Shown here: positions 11,212-20,549 of the stretch, piece after piece | How the letters are laid out: the number at the start of each line of letters is the position of its first letter | How positions within the stretch are numbered: the stretch's first letter is position 1 | NCBI GenBank assembly: GCA_000961575.1 | Contig: LADP01000033.1 | Coordinates: forward strand, 1-64,000 | Length of the DNA stretch: 64,000 nucleotides | Source: Peptococcaceae bacterium BRH_c8a | GTDB taxonomy: Bacteria; Bacillota; Desulfotomaculia; Desulfotomaculales; Desulfallaceae | Direction: 5' to 3' | The notes under the pieces: generated by a model | What the model was told of the DNA's origin: nothing | What the model saw: only the letters and a program-made list of their open reading frames with translations | Database searches by the model: none | Translations under genes and position numbers: made by a program

Positions 11212-12345
11212 TTGTCCAAGCGTGACTACTATGAGGTTCTGGGAGTTTCCCAGGACGCGACCAATGATGAAATAAAAAAGGCCTACCGTAAACTGGCCCG
11301 TCAATACCACCCTGACGCCAATAAGGATGATCAGAACGCGGCGGAAAAGTTTAAAGAAGTGTCCGAAGCTTACAGCGTGCTGAGCGACTCTGAAAAAAGG
11401 GAGTCTTATGACCGTTTTGGCCACGCGGCCACAGACGGACAGTTTAACGGGTTCGGCGGGTTTGGCGGATTTGGCGGCACTGATTTCGGTGGAGGCGGCA
11501 TAAACGATATTTTTGACATGTTCTTCGGCGGCAGCGGCAGGCAGCGGCGAGGGCCGGAGCAGGGCGCAGACCTGCGGGTGGACGTGGAACTGACTTTTGA
11601 AGATGCTGCCTTTGGCCTGGAGAAGGACATTAAGGTTCCCCGCACTGAAGAGTGCAGTACTTGCGGCGGCAGCGGTGCGGCGCCGGGCACCAGCAAGAAA
11701 AACTGCGATCAATGCAGAGGCAGCGGACAGATGCAATACGCCCAGAGCACTCCGTTTGGCCGTATTGTGCAAACACGTACCTGTGATCGCTGTCGCGGTA
11801 CCGGGACAATTATTGAAAAACCCTGTTCCACCTGCCGGGGCGCAGGCCGGGTAAGGCGTACCAGAAGTATCAAGGTTAAAATTCCCGCCGGGGTAGACAA
11901 CGGCGCTAGGCTGCGTCTGGCATCCGAGGGTGAACCGGGCATCCGGGGCGGCCCACGGGGAGACTTGTTTGTTTTTATCCACGTTCAACCGCATTCCATA
12001 TTTAAACGGGACGGCAACCACGTGGTGGTTGATGCTGAAATAAATATGGCCCAGGCTGCCATGGGGGACGAAATTATGGTACCCACCATTGACGGGGAAG
12101 CCAAGCTTCGCGTTCCCGAAGGAACTCAGTCCGGTACTATACTGCGTATGCGCGGTAAAGGTATCCCCGATGTGCGGGGTTACGGTCGCGGTGACCAGTA
12201 CGTGCAAGTGCGGGTGCTCACGCCCACCCGGTTAACAGATAAACAAAGGGAACTGCTAGAGGAGTTCGCGCTCATTGAGGGGCAAAAATCCCAGGGTGAT
12301 GACAAGGGTTTCTTCAAAAAAGTCCGCGATGCCTTTATGGGTTGA
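11212..12345 (+). CDS. dnaJ: co-chaperone DnaJ (Hsp40)
   Basis: Delivers substrates to DnaK and stimulates its ATPase. The 377 residues hold a J domain with HPD at 33-35, a Gly/Phe-rich linker (about 75-105), four zinc repeats ([32 protein letters not shown]) and the C-terminal substrate domains. The start is TTG with an AAGGTGG SD. It may have some independent expression, given the 256-bp gap with hairpins after dnaK. Confidence 0.97.
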   Translation: MSKRDYYEVLGVSQDATNDEIKKAYRKLARQYHPDANKDDQNAAEKFKEVSEAYSVLSDSEKRESYDRFGHAATDGQFNGFGGFGGFGGTDFGGGGINDIFDMFFGGSGRQRRGPEQGADLRVDVELTFEDAAFGLEKDIKVPRTEECSTCGGSGAAPGTSKKNCDQCRGSGQMQYAQSTPFGRIVQTRTCDRCRGTGTIIEKPCSTCRGAGRVRRTRSIKVKIPAGVDNGARLRLASEGEPGIRGGPRGDLFVFIHVQPHSIFKRDGNHVVVDAEINMAQAAMGDEIMVPTIDGEAKLRVPEGTQSGTILRMRGKGIPDVRGYGRGDQYVQVRVLTPTRLTDKQRELLEEFALIEGQKSQGDDKGFFKKVRDAFMG

Positions 12346-12363
12346 TGAACGGAGGTATTGGGC

Positions 12364-13278
12364 TTGGATAAATGGCTGGAGATAACGGTGTTCACTCCCC
12401 GGGAGCAGTTGGATAACGTGACGGCAATATTTCATGAATTGGGTTCAGGCGGGGTTGTCATTGAGGACCCTGCTTTTATTTTAGAATGCATCAGCCTTGG
12501 TAATACGGAAACCATAGCTCCCACCCTGGCCCCAATCGGCGAGGAAACTGCGGTGAAAGGTTATTTCCCCTGCGACGATGCTCTGTCCGAAAGGCTGGAG
12601 GCTATATCCAGTCAATTGGGCGAACTTTCTCTGCGCTGGCAAACAGGGGAAGTACGCGAGGAAGATTGGGCCACCGCCTGGCAGTCATATTACAAGCCGG
12701 TGCAAGTGGGTCGGCACCTGGTGGTAAAACCATCCTGGGAGGAATATAATAGCGCACCTGGTGACATAGTGATTGAAATGGATCCCGGTATGGCTTTTGG
12801 CTGCGGTACCCATGCCACCACAGCCATGTGCCTGGCGCTGCTGGAAGAACACCTGCAGGGCGGTGAGACGGTTTGTGACGTGGGCACTGGTTCGGGCATC
12901 CTTGCGGTGGCAGCGGCGCTGCTCGGCGCCGGGCAGGTCATTGCCGTGGATATAGATGAAGTGGCAGTGCGTACCGCTAGGGACAACATTACCCGTAACG
13001 GCGTGGCCGACAGGGTGACGGTGCTTGGAGGTAACCTGTTGGACAACCTGGCCGGCGTTAAAGCCGATGTTTTAGTGGCCAATATCATCGCCGCTGTAAT
13101 CATCCGCCTGGCGCCGGACGCGGCCGCAGCATTGAAACCAGGCGGCTTGTTCATCGCTTCCGGGATTATCCGTGATCGGGTGGACGAAGTGAGCCAGGCT
13201 TTCCAATCTGCCGGTCTGGAACCGGTGGCCACAAAAGAAGATGATGAATGGGTGGCCCTGGTCGGTGTCAAACGTTAG
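12364..13278 (+). CDS. prmA: ribosomal protein L11 methyltransferase
   Basis: SAM-dependent trimethylation of ribosomal protein L11. The 304 residues have a PrmA N-terminal domain and a Rossmann domain with CDVGTGSGILAVAAALLGA as SAM motif I and VANIIAAV as the motif IV region. I choose TTG 12364 because GGAGGT (12351-12356) lies seven bases before it; the TTG at 12358 is too close. It follows dnaJ by 18 bases, the usual arrangement in Firmicutes. Confidence 0.93.
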   Translation: MDKWLEITVFTPREQLDNVTAIFHELGSGGVVIEDPAFILECISLGNTETIAPTLAPIGEETAVKGYFPCDDALSERLEAISSQLGELSLRWQTGEVREEDWATAWQSYYKPVQVGRHLVVKPSWEEYNSAPGDIVIEMDPGMAFGCGTHATTAMCLALLEEHLQGGETVCDVGTGSGILAVAAALLGAGQVIAVDIDEVAVRTARDNITRNGVADRVTVLGGNLLDNLAGVKADVLVANIIAAVIIRLAPDAAAALKPGGLFIASGIIRDRVDEVSQAFQSAGLEPVATKEDDEWVALVGVKR

Positions 13279-13279
13279 G

Positions 13280-13440
13280 TGCCAGGTGTTGCAAGTTGAT
13301 TTTGTTGCAAGTTGCTACGGTACGTACCAGGTTTTTCAAGTGAAACAGATTTAGTTTAATCGGAGTAAGCTTGGCGGTAGGCTTTGATGTTTGGTGTTGC
13401 AAGTTGAAAATCGAAGATTTTACAACTTGCAACACCAGGC
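13280..13440. repeat. GTTGCAAGTTG repeat cluster with long palindrome
   Basis: GTTGCAAGTTG appears three times in direct orientation. The last copy forms a 15-bp arm (TGGTGTTGCAAGTTG, 13392-13406) with its exact complement (13423-13437). Nothing coding is visible in this prmA-rsmE gap. Confidence 0.75.
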
Positions 13441-13464
13441 ATCTAGCTCCTGGAGGGTGTTTTG

Positions 13465-14223
13465 ATGGCTAGGTTTTTTGTTGACCCGGATGATGTACAC
13501 GGCGATACCGTTACCGTTACTGGTGAAGAGGCGCATCATATTAGCACGGTATTGCGTCTTGGCCCTGGGGATATAATTACATTACTGGACGGAAAAGGCA
13601 GCCTGTACCAGTGCCGGATCGAGGAAAAATCATCCGGTATCGTGCAATGCCGGGTGCTGGAAGCGCTCCCGGCGGGAGGAGAGCCGCCGCTGCGGGTGGT
13701 GCTGCTACAGGGCATTGCCAAGGGTGACCGGATGGATATGGTAATTCAAAAAGGTACTGAACTGGGCGCGTCGGTGTTTGTACCTGTACACTGCCGGCGC
13801 AGTGTGGTTCGTCTGGATGCCGCCAAGGGTGCCGCCCGGCGGGAGCGCTGGCAGCGTATTGCCGCCGGGGCCGCCAAGCAGTGTCGACGGGCGCTGGTGC
13901 CGGATGTTTACGAACCGGTGACTTGGGAAAATGCCCTCGGTCTTATTCCACCAGGCGCACCAGCTTTTTTACCGTGGGAGGAAGAATCCGGGCGTTCTCT
14001 GAAACAAGAACTACAATGCAGACCAGCACCGGCTGAAGCTTACATAATTATCGGGCCCGAAGGCGGGCTTGAACCTGATGAAGTAGATGAAGCCCGACAC
14101 CGGGGTGTCGTACCGGTCAGCCTGGGCCCGCGCATATTGCGCACCGAGACTGCCGGGCTGGCGGTGATAAGTATGGTGCTTTACCAGTGGGGCGACCTGG
14201 GGGAATCTTTATATGGATCATAA
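13465..14223 (+). CDS. rsmE: 16S rRNA m3U1498 methyltransferase
   Basis: SPOUT-class enzyme that methylates U1498 of 16S rRNA. The 252 residues include an N-terminal PUA-like domain (MARFFVDPDD...GEEAHHISTVLR) and the SPOUT knot with IIIGPEGGLEPDEVDEA and LGPRILRTETA. The ATG at 13465 has a GGAGGGTG SD; a TTG lies just before it. Its end overlaps the mtaB start by 11 bases. Confidence 0.94.
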   Translation: MARFFVDPDDVHGDTVTVTGEEAHHISTVLRLGPGDIITLLDGKGSLYQCRIEEKSSGIVQCRVLEALPAGGEPPLRVVLLQGIAKGDRMDMVIQKGTELGASVFVPVHCRRSVVRLDAAKGAARRERWQRIAAGAAKQCRRALVPDVYEPVTWENALGLIPPGAPAFLPWEEESGRSLKQELQCRPAPAEAYIIIGPEGGLEPDEVDEARHRGVVPVSLGPRILRTETAGLAVISMVLYQWGDLGESLYGS

Positions 14224-15523
14224 AAGGGTGGCTTTTACCACCCTGGGCTGCAAGGTAAACCAGTACGAGTCGGCCGCTCTGGAGGAATTGTTCCGCCGGC
14301 GCGGTTACCAAGTGGTGGATTATAATCAGCCGGCAGATATTTATATTATTAATACTTGTACCGTAACTCATCTGGGGGATCGCAAATCCAGGCAGCTGAT
14401 TCGGCGTGCTACCAGAACCAACCCGGAAGCGGTGGTGGCAGTTACGGGCTGTTACGCCCAAACGGCCCCCGACGAGGTACTGGGCATCGAAGGAGTGGAT
14501 CTGGTTATCGGGGCCGGCAACCGGGCAGGTATCGTTGACCTGGTAGAAGGCACGGTCAAGGGCCGCCAAACAGTGGCGGTACGGGATATTTCAGAGGACC
14601 GGGAATTCGAGGAACTACCCGGCGAAATCAACCAGGGCCGGGTACGGGCTTTTCTTAAAATCCAGGAAGGCTGCCAGAACTTCTGCTCCTACTGCATTGT
14701 GCCTTATGCCCGGGGGCCGCTGCGCAGCAGAACGCCGGAAAATGTTTTGGCCGGTGCTGCCGAGCTTTTGGCGCGCGGTTTTAGGGAGATTGTTTTAACT
14801 GGGATTCACACCGGCGCTTACGGCCGGGAACCCGGTGGCAGTATAGGGCTGGCGGAATTATTGGAAAAGCTGGCTATCCTGCCGGGGCTTTTGCGGCTGC
14901 GGCTCAGTTCGCTGGAACCCCATGACGTTACCCCGAAAATATTAGAACTGTTATCATCGGGGCCGCCCTTTTGCAAGCACCTGCACATACCTCTGCAGAG
15001 TGGGGACGATGAGATATTAAAATCCATGCGCCGCACCTACGACACGTCTTATTTTCGCCGTCTGACGGCCAGGATAAGGGAAAAGATACCCGACTGCGGC
15101 ATTACCACCGACGTGATGGTTGGCTTTCCCGGTGAAACCGACAGGCATTTTAACAATACTTTAGAATTTATCGCTGAAATGCAGTTTTCCGGCCTACACG
15201 TGTTTAAGTACTCGCCCCGCCGCGGCACTCCGGCAGCGAATTTTCCAGAACAGGTGGCCCCGGCGGCCAAGGAAACACGCAGTCGGCGATTGATTGCGCT
15301 GGGCAGGGAAATGACCAATCGGTTTGCGGCTACATATCTGGGGCAAACAGTGGATGTACTGGCTGAGCAACTTATCTCTGCTGACAAAGGTGGTCAGCTC
15401 GAGGGTTTAACAGAAAATTATCTGCGGGTTACCTTTGCCGGTTCGCCGGAAGTGCTGGGGAAACAAATTCGGGTTAGCATAACCGAAATTAATGACACCG
15501 TTCTAAACGCAAGAATAATTTAA
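14213..15523 (+). CDS. mtaB: tRNA t6A37 methylthiotransferase
   Basis: Radical SAM enzyme converting t6A to ms2t6A at position 37 of ANN-decoding tRNAs. The 436 residues have an N-terminal UPF0004 domain with three cluster cysteines (LGCKVNQYE, NTCTV, TGCYAQ), the radical SAM motif CQNFCSYC, and a C-terminal TRAM domain. GCKVNQ is typical of MtaB rather than MiaB. Translationally coupled to rsmE. Confidence 0.94.
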   Translation: MDHKRVAFTTLGCKVNQYESAALEELFRRRGYQVVDYNQPADIYIINTCTVTHLGDRKSRQLIRRATRTNPEAVVAVTGCYAQTAPDEVLGIEGVDLVIGAGNRAGIVDLVEGTVKGRQTVAVRDISEDREFEELPGEINQGRVRAFLKIQEGCQNFCSYCIVPYARGPLRSRTPENVLAGAAELLARGFREIVLTGIHTGAYGREPGGSIGLAELLEKLAILPGLLRLRLSSLEPHDVTPKILELLSSGPPFCKHLHIPLQSGDDEILKSMRRTYDTSYFRRLTARIREKIPDCGITTDVMVGFPGETDRHFNNTLEFIAEMQFSGLHVFKYSPRRGTPAANFPEQVAPAAKETRSRRLIALGREMTNRFAATYLGQTVDVLAEQLISADKGGQLEGLTENYLRVTFAGSPEVLGKQIRVSITEINDTVLNARII

Positions 15524-15617
15524 TAATAATGCAGGGATTTGCTTTACAGGTGTTGAAATATATATGCGGCCTGAAATGCCCTTATTTTTTGGTTTTAAAG
15601 GGGAGGAGGTGGAATAG

Positions 15618-15962
15618 GTGCAGGACTGTATTTTTTGTAAGATTGTCAAAAAGGAAATACCGGCCGAAATAGTATACGAGAATGACGACGTTCTGGTATT
15701 TAAAGATATTAAGCCGGCGTCTCCGATCCACCTTTTGCTCATACCTAAAAAACATATCCCCACATTTTTTGACCTGCAACCAGAGGACAGCAAAATAATA
15801 GGCGAGGTGCAGAGGGCGGCTGCCACTGTGGCCAGGGATATGGGACTTACGAAACAGGGATTCAGGCTGGTATCCAACTGCATGGAAGACGCGGGCCAGT
15901 TAGTCTTCCATATACATTACCACATGCTGGCCGGTAGACCGCTGCAATGGCCCCCAGGCTAA
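15618..15962 (+). CDS. hinT: HIT-family nucleotide hydrolase (HinT-like)
   Basis: Purine nucleoside phosphoramidase-type protein of 114 residues. It shows the N-terminal CIFCKIV pair of cysteines and the HIT triad FHIHYHM. Family members hydrolyse AMP-linked amines. The GTG start has a GGAGGAGG SD. It sits between mtaB and rpsU as in many Clostridia. Confidence 0.94.
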   Translation: MQDCIFCKIVKKEIPAEIVYENDDVLVFKDIKPASPIHLLLIPKKHIPTFFDLQPEDSKIIGEVQRAAATVARDMGLTKQGFRLVSNCMEDAGQLVFHIHYHMLAGRPLQWPPG

Positions 15963-15991
15963 TTGACTACCCGTGGGAGCTGTTATATAAT
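15963..15991 (+). promoter_or_regulatory. strong sigma-A promoter of rpsU
   Basis: TTGACT (15963-15968), 17-bp spacer, TATAAT (15986-15991), directly after the hinT stop. It should drive rpsU separately from the upstream genes. Confidence 0.85.
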
Positions 15992-16083
15992 AGCGCAGTG
16001 TTGTATTTTTTCTATGGGGGTTGTATCTGATTTGTTGTCGCAAAAATTTTATTTGCGCTTCAGCGGAGGGGAGGGAAAATTCA

Positions 16084-16266
16084 TTGGCAGAAGTTAAAGT
16101 AGGCAAAAATGAGACCCTGGACAGTGCCCTCCGACGTTTTAAGCGCACTTGCCAAAAGGCGGGAGTTCTGGCCGAAGCCAGAAAGCACGAGCATTTTGAA
16201 AAGCCCAGCGTCAAGAAAAAGAAAAAATCCGAAGCCGCCCGGAAACGTAAAACAAAGTTCCGGTAA
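16084..16266 (+). CDS. rpsU: 30S ribosomal protein S21
   Basis: Small basic ribosomal subunit protein of 60 residues: [20 protein letters not shown], then a lysine/arginine-rich tail ending KRKTKFR. The start is TTG at 16084 behind the double purine SD GGAGGGGAGGG (16065-16075); a longer reading frame starting upstream would add residues absent from the family. Confidence 0.96.
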   Translation: MAEVKVGKNETLDSALRRFKRTCQKAGVLAEARKHEHFEKPSVKKKKKSEAARKRKTKFR

Positions 16267-16292
16267 ATATTATAGTCGTCCCAGAAATAAAT

Positions 16293-16317
16293 TGCCCGGT
16301 ACTTCGTGTGCCGGGCA
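16293..16317 (+). terminator. probable terminator after rpsU
   Basis: TGCCCGG (16293-16299) pairs with CCGGGCA (16311-16317); a weak T-rich tail follows. Confidence 0.55.
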
Positions 16318-16389
16318 TTCATATTATTATAAGACATCGGTGTAAATAATATAGTTTAAATAAAAAACGTTCTGGGGGGTGTAACCATC

Positions 16390-16881
16390 ATGGCACCCGA
16401 AATGGTTCCCTGGTTGGCCGCATTAGTCTTTTTAGTAGGTCTGCTGGCCTTGGTACTGGAGGTATTTATTGCTCCGGGTTTTGGCGTTTTCGGCATGATT
16501 GGCATTATTCTCTTTGGCTGGGGTATACTTTTGCTGAGCGTGGATGTTGCCGTCACCTTGAAATCAATAGTCATAGCCGTGGCTATTAGTGTAGTTGTGT
16601 TTATTGTGGGGATAAAAATATTAACCCGGTTAAATTTCTGGCAGCGGTTTACCCTTGGTACGCGGCAAGAAAAAAACACCGGTTATACAGCGCCCCGGGA
16701 TGAATTAAGGCAATATACCGGACGAGAAGGGGTTACCATCACCCCGCTGCGCCCGGCGGGTTCAGCCGATGTTAACGGTGAACGCCTGGACGTTGTTACC
16801 GAGGGCGGTTACGTCCCGTCCGGGGCAAAAATCATCGTAGTCAAGGTGGAAGGTGGACGAATAATTGTCCGCCCGTTGTAA
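16390..16881 (+). CDS. NfeD-like membrane protein
   Basis: Short NfeD family member (163 residues) lacking the ClpP-like protease part. It has three membrane segments (about 8-28, 33-53, 57-78) and a C-terminal OB fold (about 105-163: GREGVTITPLRPAGSADVNGERLDV). NfeD proteins partner with flotillins, and floA follows directly, so it probably helps organise membrane microdomains. Start is ATG with a GGGGGG SD. Confidence 0.88.
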   Translation: MAPEMVPWLAALVFLVGLLALVLEVFIAPGFGVFGMIGIILFGWGILLLSVDVAVTLKSIVIAVAISVVVFIVGIKILTRLNFWQRFTLGTRQEKNTGYTAPRDELRQYTGREGVTITPLRPAGSADVNGERLDVVTEGGYVPSGAKIIVVKVEGGRIIVRPL

Positions 16882-16937
16882 AAGAGTCAATGAATCGGCG
16901 CAGATGCGCCAGAGAATCGTAAGGAGGTTGAAATAAT

Positions 16938-17942
16938 TTGCCCGTTGAATTTTTTGCTATGCTAATTCTGTTTATTCTGGGGTTAATTGTTGTTGTAACC
17001 ATCTTTAGTTTTATCCCTGTGGGGCTGTGGATTTCCGCCCTGGCGGCCGGTGTCCGTGTGGGCATCATGACCTTGATTGGGATGAGACTGCGCCGGGTAC
17101 CGCCGGCGCGGATTGTAAACCCGCTAATTAAGGCGGACAAAGCGGGACTCAATATTAGTGTGAACCAGTTGGAAGCCCATTACCTGGCCGGCGGTAACGT
17201 GGATCGCTTGGTAGACGCGCTAATCGCCTCGGCAAGAGCCGATATTAGCCTGCCCTTTGAGCGGGCGGCGGCCATTGACCTGGCTGGACGGGACGTACTT
17301 GAAGCCGTGCAGATGAGTGTTAACCCCAAAGTAGTTCAAACGCCCTGGATTTCTGCCGTGGCCAAAGACGGGATTGAGGTTAAGGTAGTGGCCCGGGTAA
17401 CCGTGCGGGCCAACATAGACCGCCTGGTGGGCGGTGCAGGTGAAGAGACTATCCTGGCCCGGGTGGGTGAAGGCGTGGTCACCAGCGTAGGTAGTTCCGT
17501 TACCCACAAGGCGGTACTGGAAAACCCCGACTCCATATCCAAAGTGGTGCTGGCCAAAGGACTGGATTCCGGGACTGCTTTTGAGATTCTTTCCATCGAT
17601 ATCGCCGATGTGGACGTGGGACGTAACATCGGTGCCATATTACAGACCGACCAAGCTGAGGCCGATAAGCGTATTGCCCAGGCCAAGGCTGAAGAACGGC
17701 GTGCTATGGCCGTGGCCAGGGAGCAGGAAATGAGAGCTGCTGTGGAAGAAATGCGGGCCAAGGTTGTGGAGGCAGAGGCCCAGGTACCGCTGGCTCTGTC
17801 CGATGCTCTTAGGGATGGCAATCTAGGCGTTATGGATTACTATAACATGCAGAACCTGATGGCAGACACCACCATGCGGAGCAAGATCTCCAAGATGGGA
17901 TCAGATGAGGAAGATGTTGAAGGCACCCAACCACCGAGATAA
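16938..17942 (+). CDS. floA: flotillin-like protein FloA
   Basis: Lipid-raft scaffold of bacterial membranes. The 334 residues begin with a re-entrant hydrophobic N-terminus (about 1-45), then an SPFH domain ([27 protein letters not shown]) and a coiled-coil EA-rich C-terminal part ([24 protein letters not shown]). The start is TTG with an AAGGAGG SD. Same operon as the NfeD-like gene and the LPGPW-repeat protein. Confidence 0.94.
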   Translation: MPVEFFAMLILFILGLIVVVTIFSFIPVGLWISALAAGVRVGIMTLIGMRLRRVPPARIVNPLIKADKAGLNISVNQLEAHYLAGGNVDRLVDALIASARADISLPFERAAAIDLAGRDVLEAVQMSVNPKVVQTPWISAVAKDGIEVKVVARVTVRANIDRLVGGAGEETILARVGEGVVTSVGSSVTHKAVLENPDSISKVVLAKGLDSGTAFEILSIDIADVDVGRNIGAILQTDQAEADKRIAQAKAEERRAMAVAREQEMRAAVEEMRAKVVEAEAQVPLALSDALRDGNLGVMDYYNMQNLMADTTMRSKISKMGSDEEDVEGTQPPR

Positions 17943-17961
17943 AATGGGGGAGATATAACCC

Positions 17962-18555
17962 ATGAAAGAAATAATTCTGATCGCGTTTATATATTTCGTG
18001 GTTCAAATGCTCAGAAAGGCCGCTCAGGGGCAGCAACAACCCCGGCAAGACTTGCCGGAAAACCGTCAAACTGGGGAAGACGATCCGCTGCCCGGCCCCT
18101 GGAATCGCCGCGCCGAAACCGATGTTGAATCATCTCTGCCCGGACCCTGGGATATCCCTGGTGAACCACGCGGTGATATGCCGTTGCCGGGCCCCTGGGA
18201 AAATAAATCACCCCGGGAACGGCCTATGGAAACCACAATGGAACCCCGTTGGGAACCTGAATCTGAACCGGCCCAACCGCGCCGGGATACAGGTATGGGG
18301 ACGCCGGTTTCCAGACGGGATACTTTGCCGGTTTCTGCGGGCGAGTGTGAGGCTGTAGATCCGCAAAACCGCAGGGCTGTCGTCATGCAGCAGGAGCGGT
18401 TTAGGCGAAGACGCCGGAAATGTCGGGTTAACCCGCTAACAGCGGTTTTGGACTCGCATTCGACGCTAGTGGGCAGTATGGTTTTGGGCCAAGTGCTGGG
18501 AACCCGTGGCGGCCTAGCTGGAGAGCGAAAGAAAACATCATCAAAAAATTTCTAG
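17962..18555 (+). CDS. membrane-anchored protein with LPGPW repeats, unknown
   Basis: No family recognised. The 197 residues have a short N-terminal hydrophobic helix (about 3-18), then a Pro/Arg/Glu-rich, probably disordered region with three copies of LPGPW (in DPLPGPWNRR, SSLPGPWDIP and MPLPGPWENK). A basic stretch (RFRRRRRKCR) and a weakly hydrophobic C-terminal segment follow. The start ATG lies 20 bases after floA, so it is in the flotillin operon. The repeats may be docking motifs for FloA/NfeD or another partner (inference). Confidence 0.75.
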   Translation: MKEIILIAFIYFVVQMLRKAAQGQQQPRQDLPENRQTGEDDPLPGPWNRRAETDVESSLPGPWDIPGEPRGDMPLPGPWENKSPRERPMETTMEPRWEPESEPAQPRRDTGMGTPVSRRDTLPVSAGECEAVDPQNRRAVVMQQERFRRRRRKCRVNPLTAVLDSHSTLVGSMVLGQVLGTRGGLAGERKKTSSKNF

Positions 18556-18630
18556 GTGCTTATTGAACAGTTCTCAATTTAATTTGATGAGCCACCGGTA
18601 CCATAAGCCAAATAGAAATGGGAATAAATT

Positions 18631-18659
18631 AAAGAACCAGCTATAGCAGCTGGTTCTTT
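18631..18659. terminator. bidirectional terminator
   Basis: AAAGAACCAGCT and its exact 12-base complement flank a five-base loop; A and T ends serve both strands. It lies between the convergent flotillin operon and the transporter gene. Confidence 0.85.
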
Positions 18660-18694
18660 ACATAGTTACTTTAGTTAAGTTTGGTCAGATGGCT

Positions 18695-20089
18695 TTACAC
18701 TGAGGAATCTCTATTGACAATCTGCGAATTGTAGCTTCCGTTTACCTTTGCAACTAGCAGGGATAAGCCAAATCCGATGACTAATGCAAGTATTCGAACC
18801 ACAGTCGGGTTATACAGATACCAGGCTAAAAGATAAAACATGGCTATGAAAATGGACATAATCATCAGTGGGAAACCAATTTTAAAAAACTCAACAAAGC
18901 TAATCTTTACGCCGCTTCTTTCAGCCATGCCGGCCGCTACTAAATTAGCAGAAGCGCCTATGATGGTACCGTTTCCGCCCAAGCAAGCACCCAGGGCCAG
19001 AGACCACCATAGGAAATCAATGTTTTCAATGGATCCCAGACGTGCCATTTCATTAATTAGCGGAATCATCGTAGCCACGAAGGGGATATTATCTACAAAG
19101 GAAGAAGCAATAGCCGACAGCCACAGAATAAACATGCCTGCCGGTAACAAAGCGCCCTGCGTGGTTTCCAGCGCTAACAGTGCAATGGCCTCGATTACAC
19201 CCGTCTTTTCAAGACCGCCGACTACGATAAACAGACCAACGAAGAAGAAAATTACAGGCCATTCCACGCCATGAAAGGCATGTTCGGGATCAAACCGTGA
19301 TATAGCTAGTAAAAGAGCTGCACCGGCTAAAGCAATAACTGAGCTTTCCAGGTGCACCACCTGGTGGATCGTAAAGCCAATAACAGTTAGGGCCATTACG
19401 GCGCCAGCCTTTTTAAGCAGGGCAAGATCCTTAATTTCCTTGTTTTCATCCATATCTAATATCTGCTGTTGCAACTCCGGGGTGGTTCTAAGTTCCTTAC
19501 CGTAAACACGCAGCAGAATGAACACGGTTAGCGGGTAAATCACAATCACAATTGGAGCCAGGTTGATTAAAAAGTCCAGAAATCCAAGATGCGTTGCCCC
19601 ACCAATCATGATGTTAGGCGGGTCACCAATCAGTGTGGCTGTGCCCCCAATGTTGGAGGCCAAAATTTCCGTAATTAAAAACGGAATCGGGTTCACCCTG
19701 AGTTTCTTGGTTATGGCCAGTGTAACGGGCACGATTAGCAGTACCGTTGTGACGTTATCCAACAGGGCAGAAAAAACGGCTGTTAACAGGGCCAACGAAG
19801 CCATAACCCTGAGTGGTTCCCCGCGAGCCATTTTACTGGCTCGAATGGCCACAAATTCAAAAATTCCGGTCTGACGGGTAATGCTGACAATAACCATCAT
19901 ACCGATGAGCAGCCCGATAGTATTGAAATCGATATAGTGTACCGCATCATCAGGGGACAGCGTCCCGGAAACCATAAGTAATGCTGCGCCGGCAAAAGCC
20001 GCCACGGTTCGATGGATTTTGTCCGATACAATAACAGCGTAAGTAATTAAGAATACCGCAATTGCCCAGTAAGTTACACTTTCAGTCAT
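18695..20089 (-). CDS. ArsB/NhaD-type ion transporter (IT superfamily)
   Basis: Integral membrane transporter of 464 residues with about 11-12 hydrophobic segments in two inverted halves. Each half has a re-entrant Asn-Gly/Ser-rich motif (LLDNVTTVLLIVP...NIGGTATLIGDPPNIMIG and SFVDNIPFVATMIPL...GGNGTIIGASANLV). This is the pattern of the ArsB/NhaD/SLC13 group, which includes arsenite efflux and Na+/H+ antiport. No ars genes are nearby; cation/proton exchange is more likely (inference). The start is ATG 20089 behind AAAGGAGAAAACGC. A structured leader precedes it. Confidence 0.88.
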   Translation of the reverse strand: MTESVTYWAIAVFLITYAVIVSDKIHRTVAAFAGAALLMVSGTLSPDDAVHYIDFNTIGLLIGMMVIVSITRQTGIFEFVAIRASKMARGEPLRVMASLALLTAVFSALLDNVTTVLLIVPVTLAITKKLRVNPIPFLITEILASNIGGTATLIGDPPNIMIGGATHLGFLDFLINLAPIVIVIYPLTVFILLRVYGKELRTTPELQQQILDMDENKEIKDLALLKKAGAVMALTVIGFTIHQVVHLESSVIALAGAALLLAISRFDPEHAFHGVEWPVIFFFVGLFIVVGGLEKTGVIEAIALLALETTQGALLPAGMFILWLSAIASSFVDNIPFVATMIPLINEMARLGSIENIDFLWWSLALGACLGGNGTIIGASANLVAAGMAERSGVKISFVEFFKIGFPLMIMSIFIAMFYLLAWYLYNPTVVRILALVIGFGLSLLVAKVNGSYNSQIVNRDSSV

Positions 20090-20122
20090 GCGTTTTCTCC
20101 TTTCCTTATTTCCAGAATTGGG

Positions 20123-20335
20123 CATAAAAATAGAGGGGTGGCCAGCACAAATGCTGGCTGCCCCCCCTGGCAACCGGATAATTCCGCAGTGGCCGTATGC
20201 GACCCCACCCGAATTTCCACTTTATTCATTTGTCTGTGTTTACAGGTACAAAAAAGAGCGGTTGGATCACCCGCCCCAGTGCATCCCATGCCTTGACCCC
20301 ATTTTAGGGGGACAACACGAAACAGTTATTTGATT
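20123..20335 (-). promoter_or_regulatory. structured 5' leader, possible riboswitch
   Basis: On the minus strand, two compact modules precede the transporter. The distal one ends in GGGCGG...CCGCTC plus six T (20276 to 20250), a terminator form. The proximal one (20212 to 20133) is a closed multi-stem junction. Outer stem GGGTGG/CCACCC encloses CGCA/TGCG, GGTTGCC/GGCAGCC and AGCA/TGCT, followed by a T-rich run. No ORF explains this conservation-like structure. The class is not identified; an ion-sensing riboswitch would fit the gene downstream (inference). Confidence 0.5.
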
Positions 20336-20549
20336 TACTTATTATTAATTATGCCATAACAGCTCTGAAAAGTAAATATCCTTATACTTGCCATTTTACA
20401 GCTGCGGGAGATTATATCTTGCTTATATACGGCAGGGGCTAAGACTGAAGCGGTAACATTTTCCTTAAAAATTTCATATATTTAAAGTAAATGACCCAAG
20501 GTTCTATGGCCTTGGGTCTGAAACGTTATTCGTTGGGGAGTTTGATACT

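Noticed and set aside
20086-20289. Minus-strand ORF upstream of the transporter
   Set aside because: It covers the structured leader and a terminator; composition is not protein-like.
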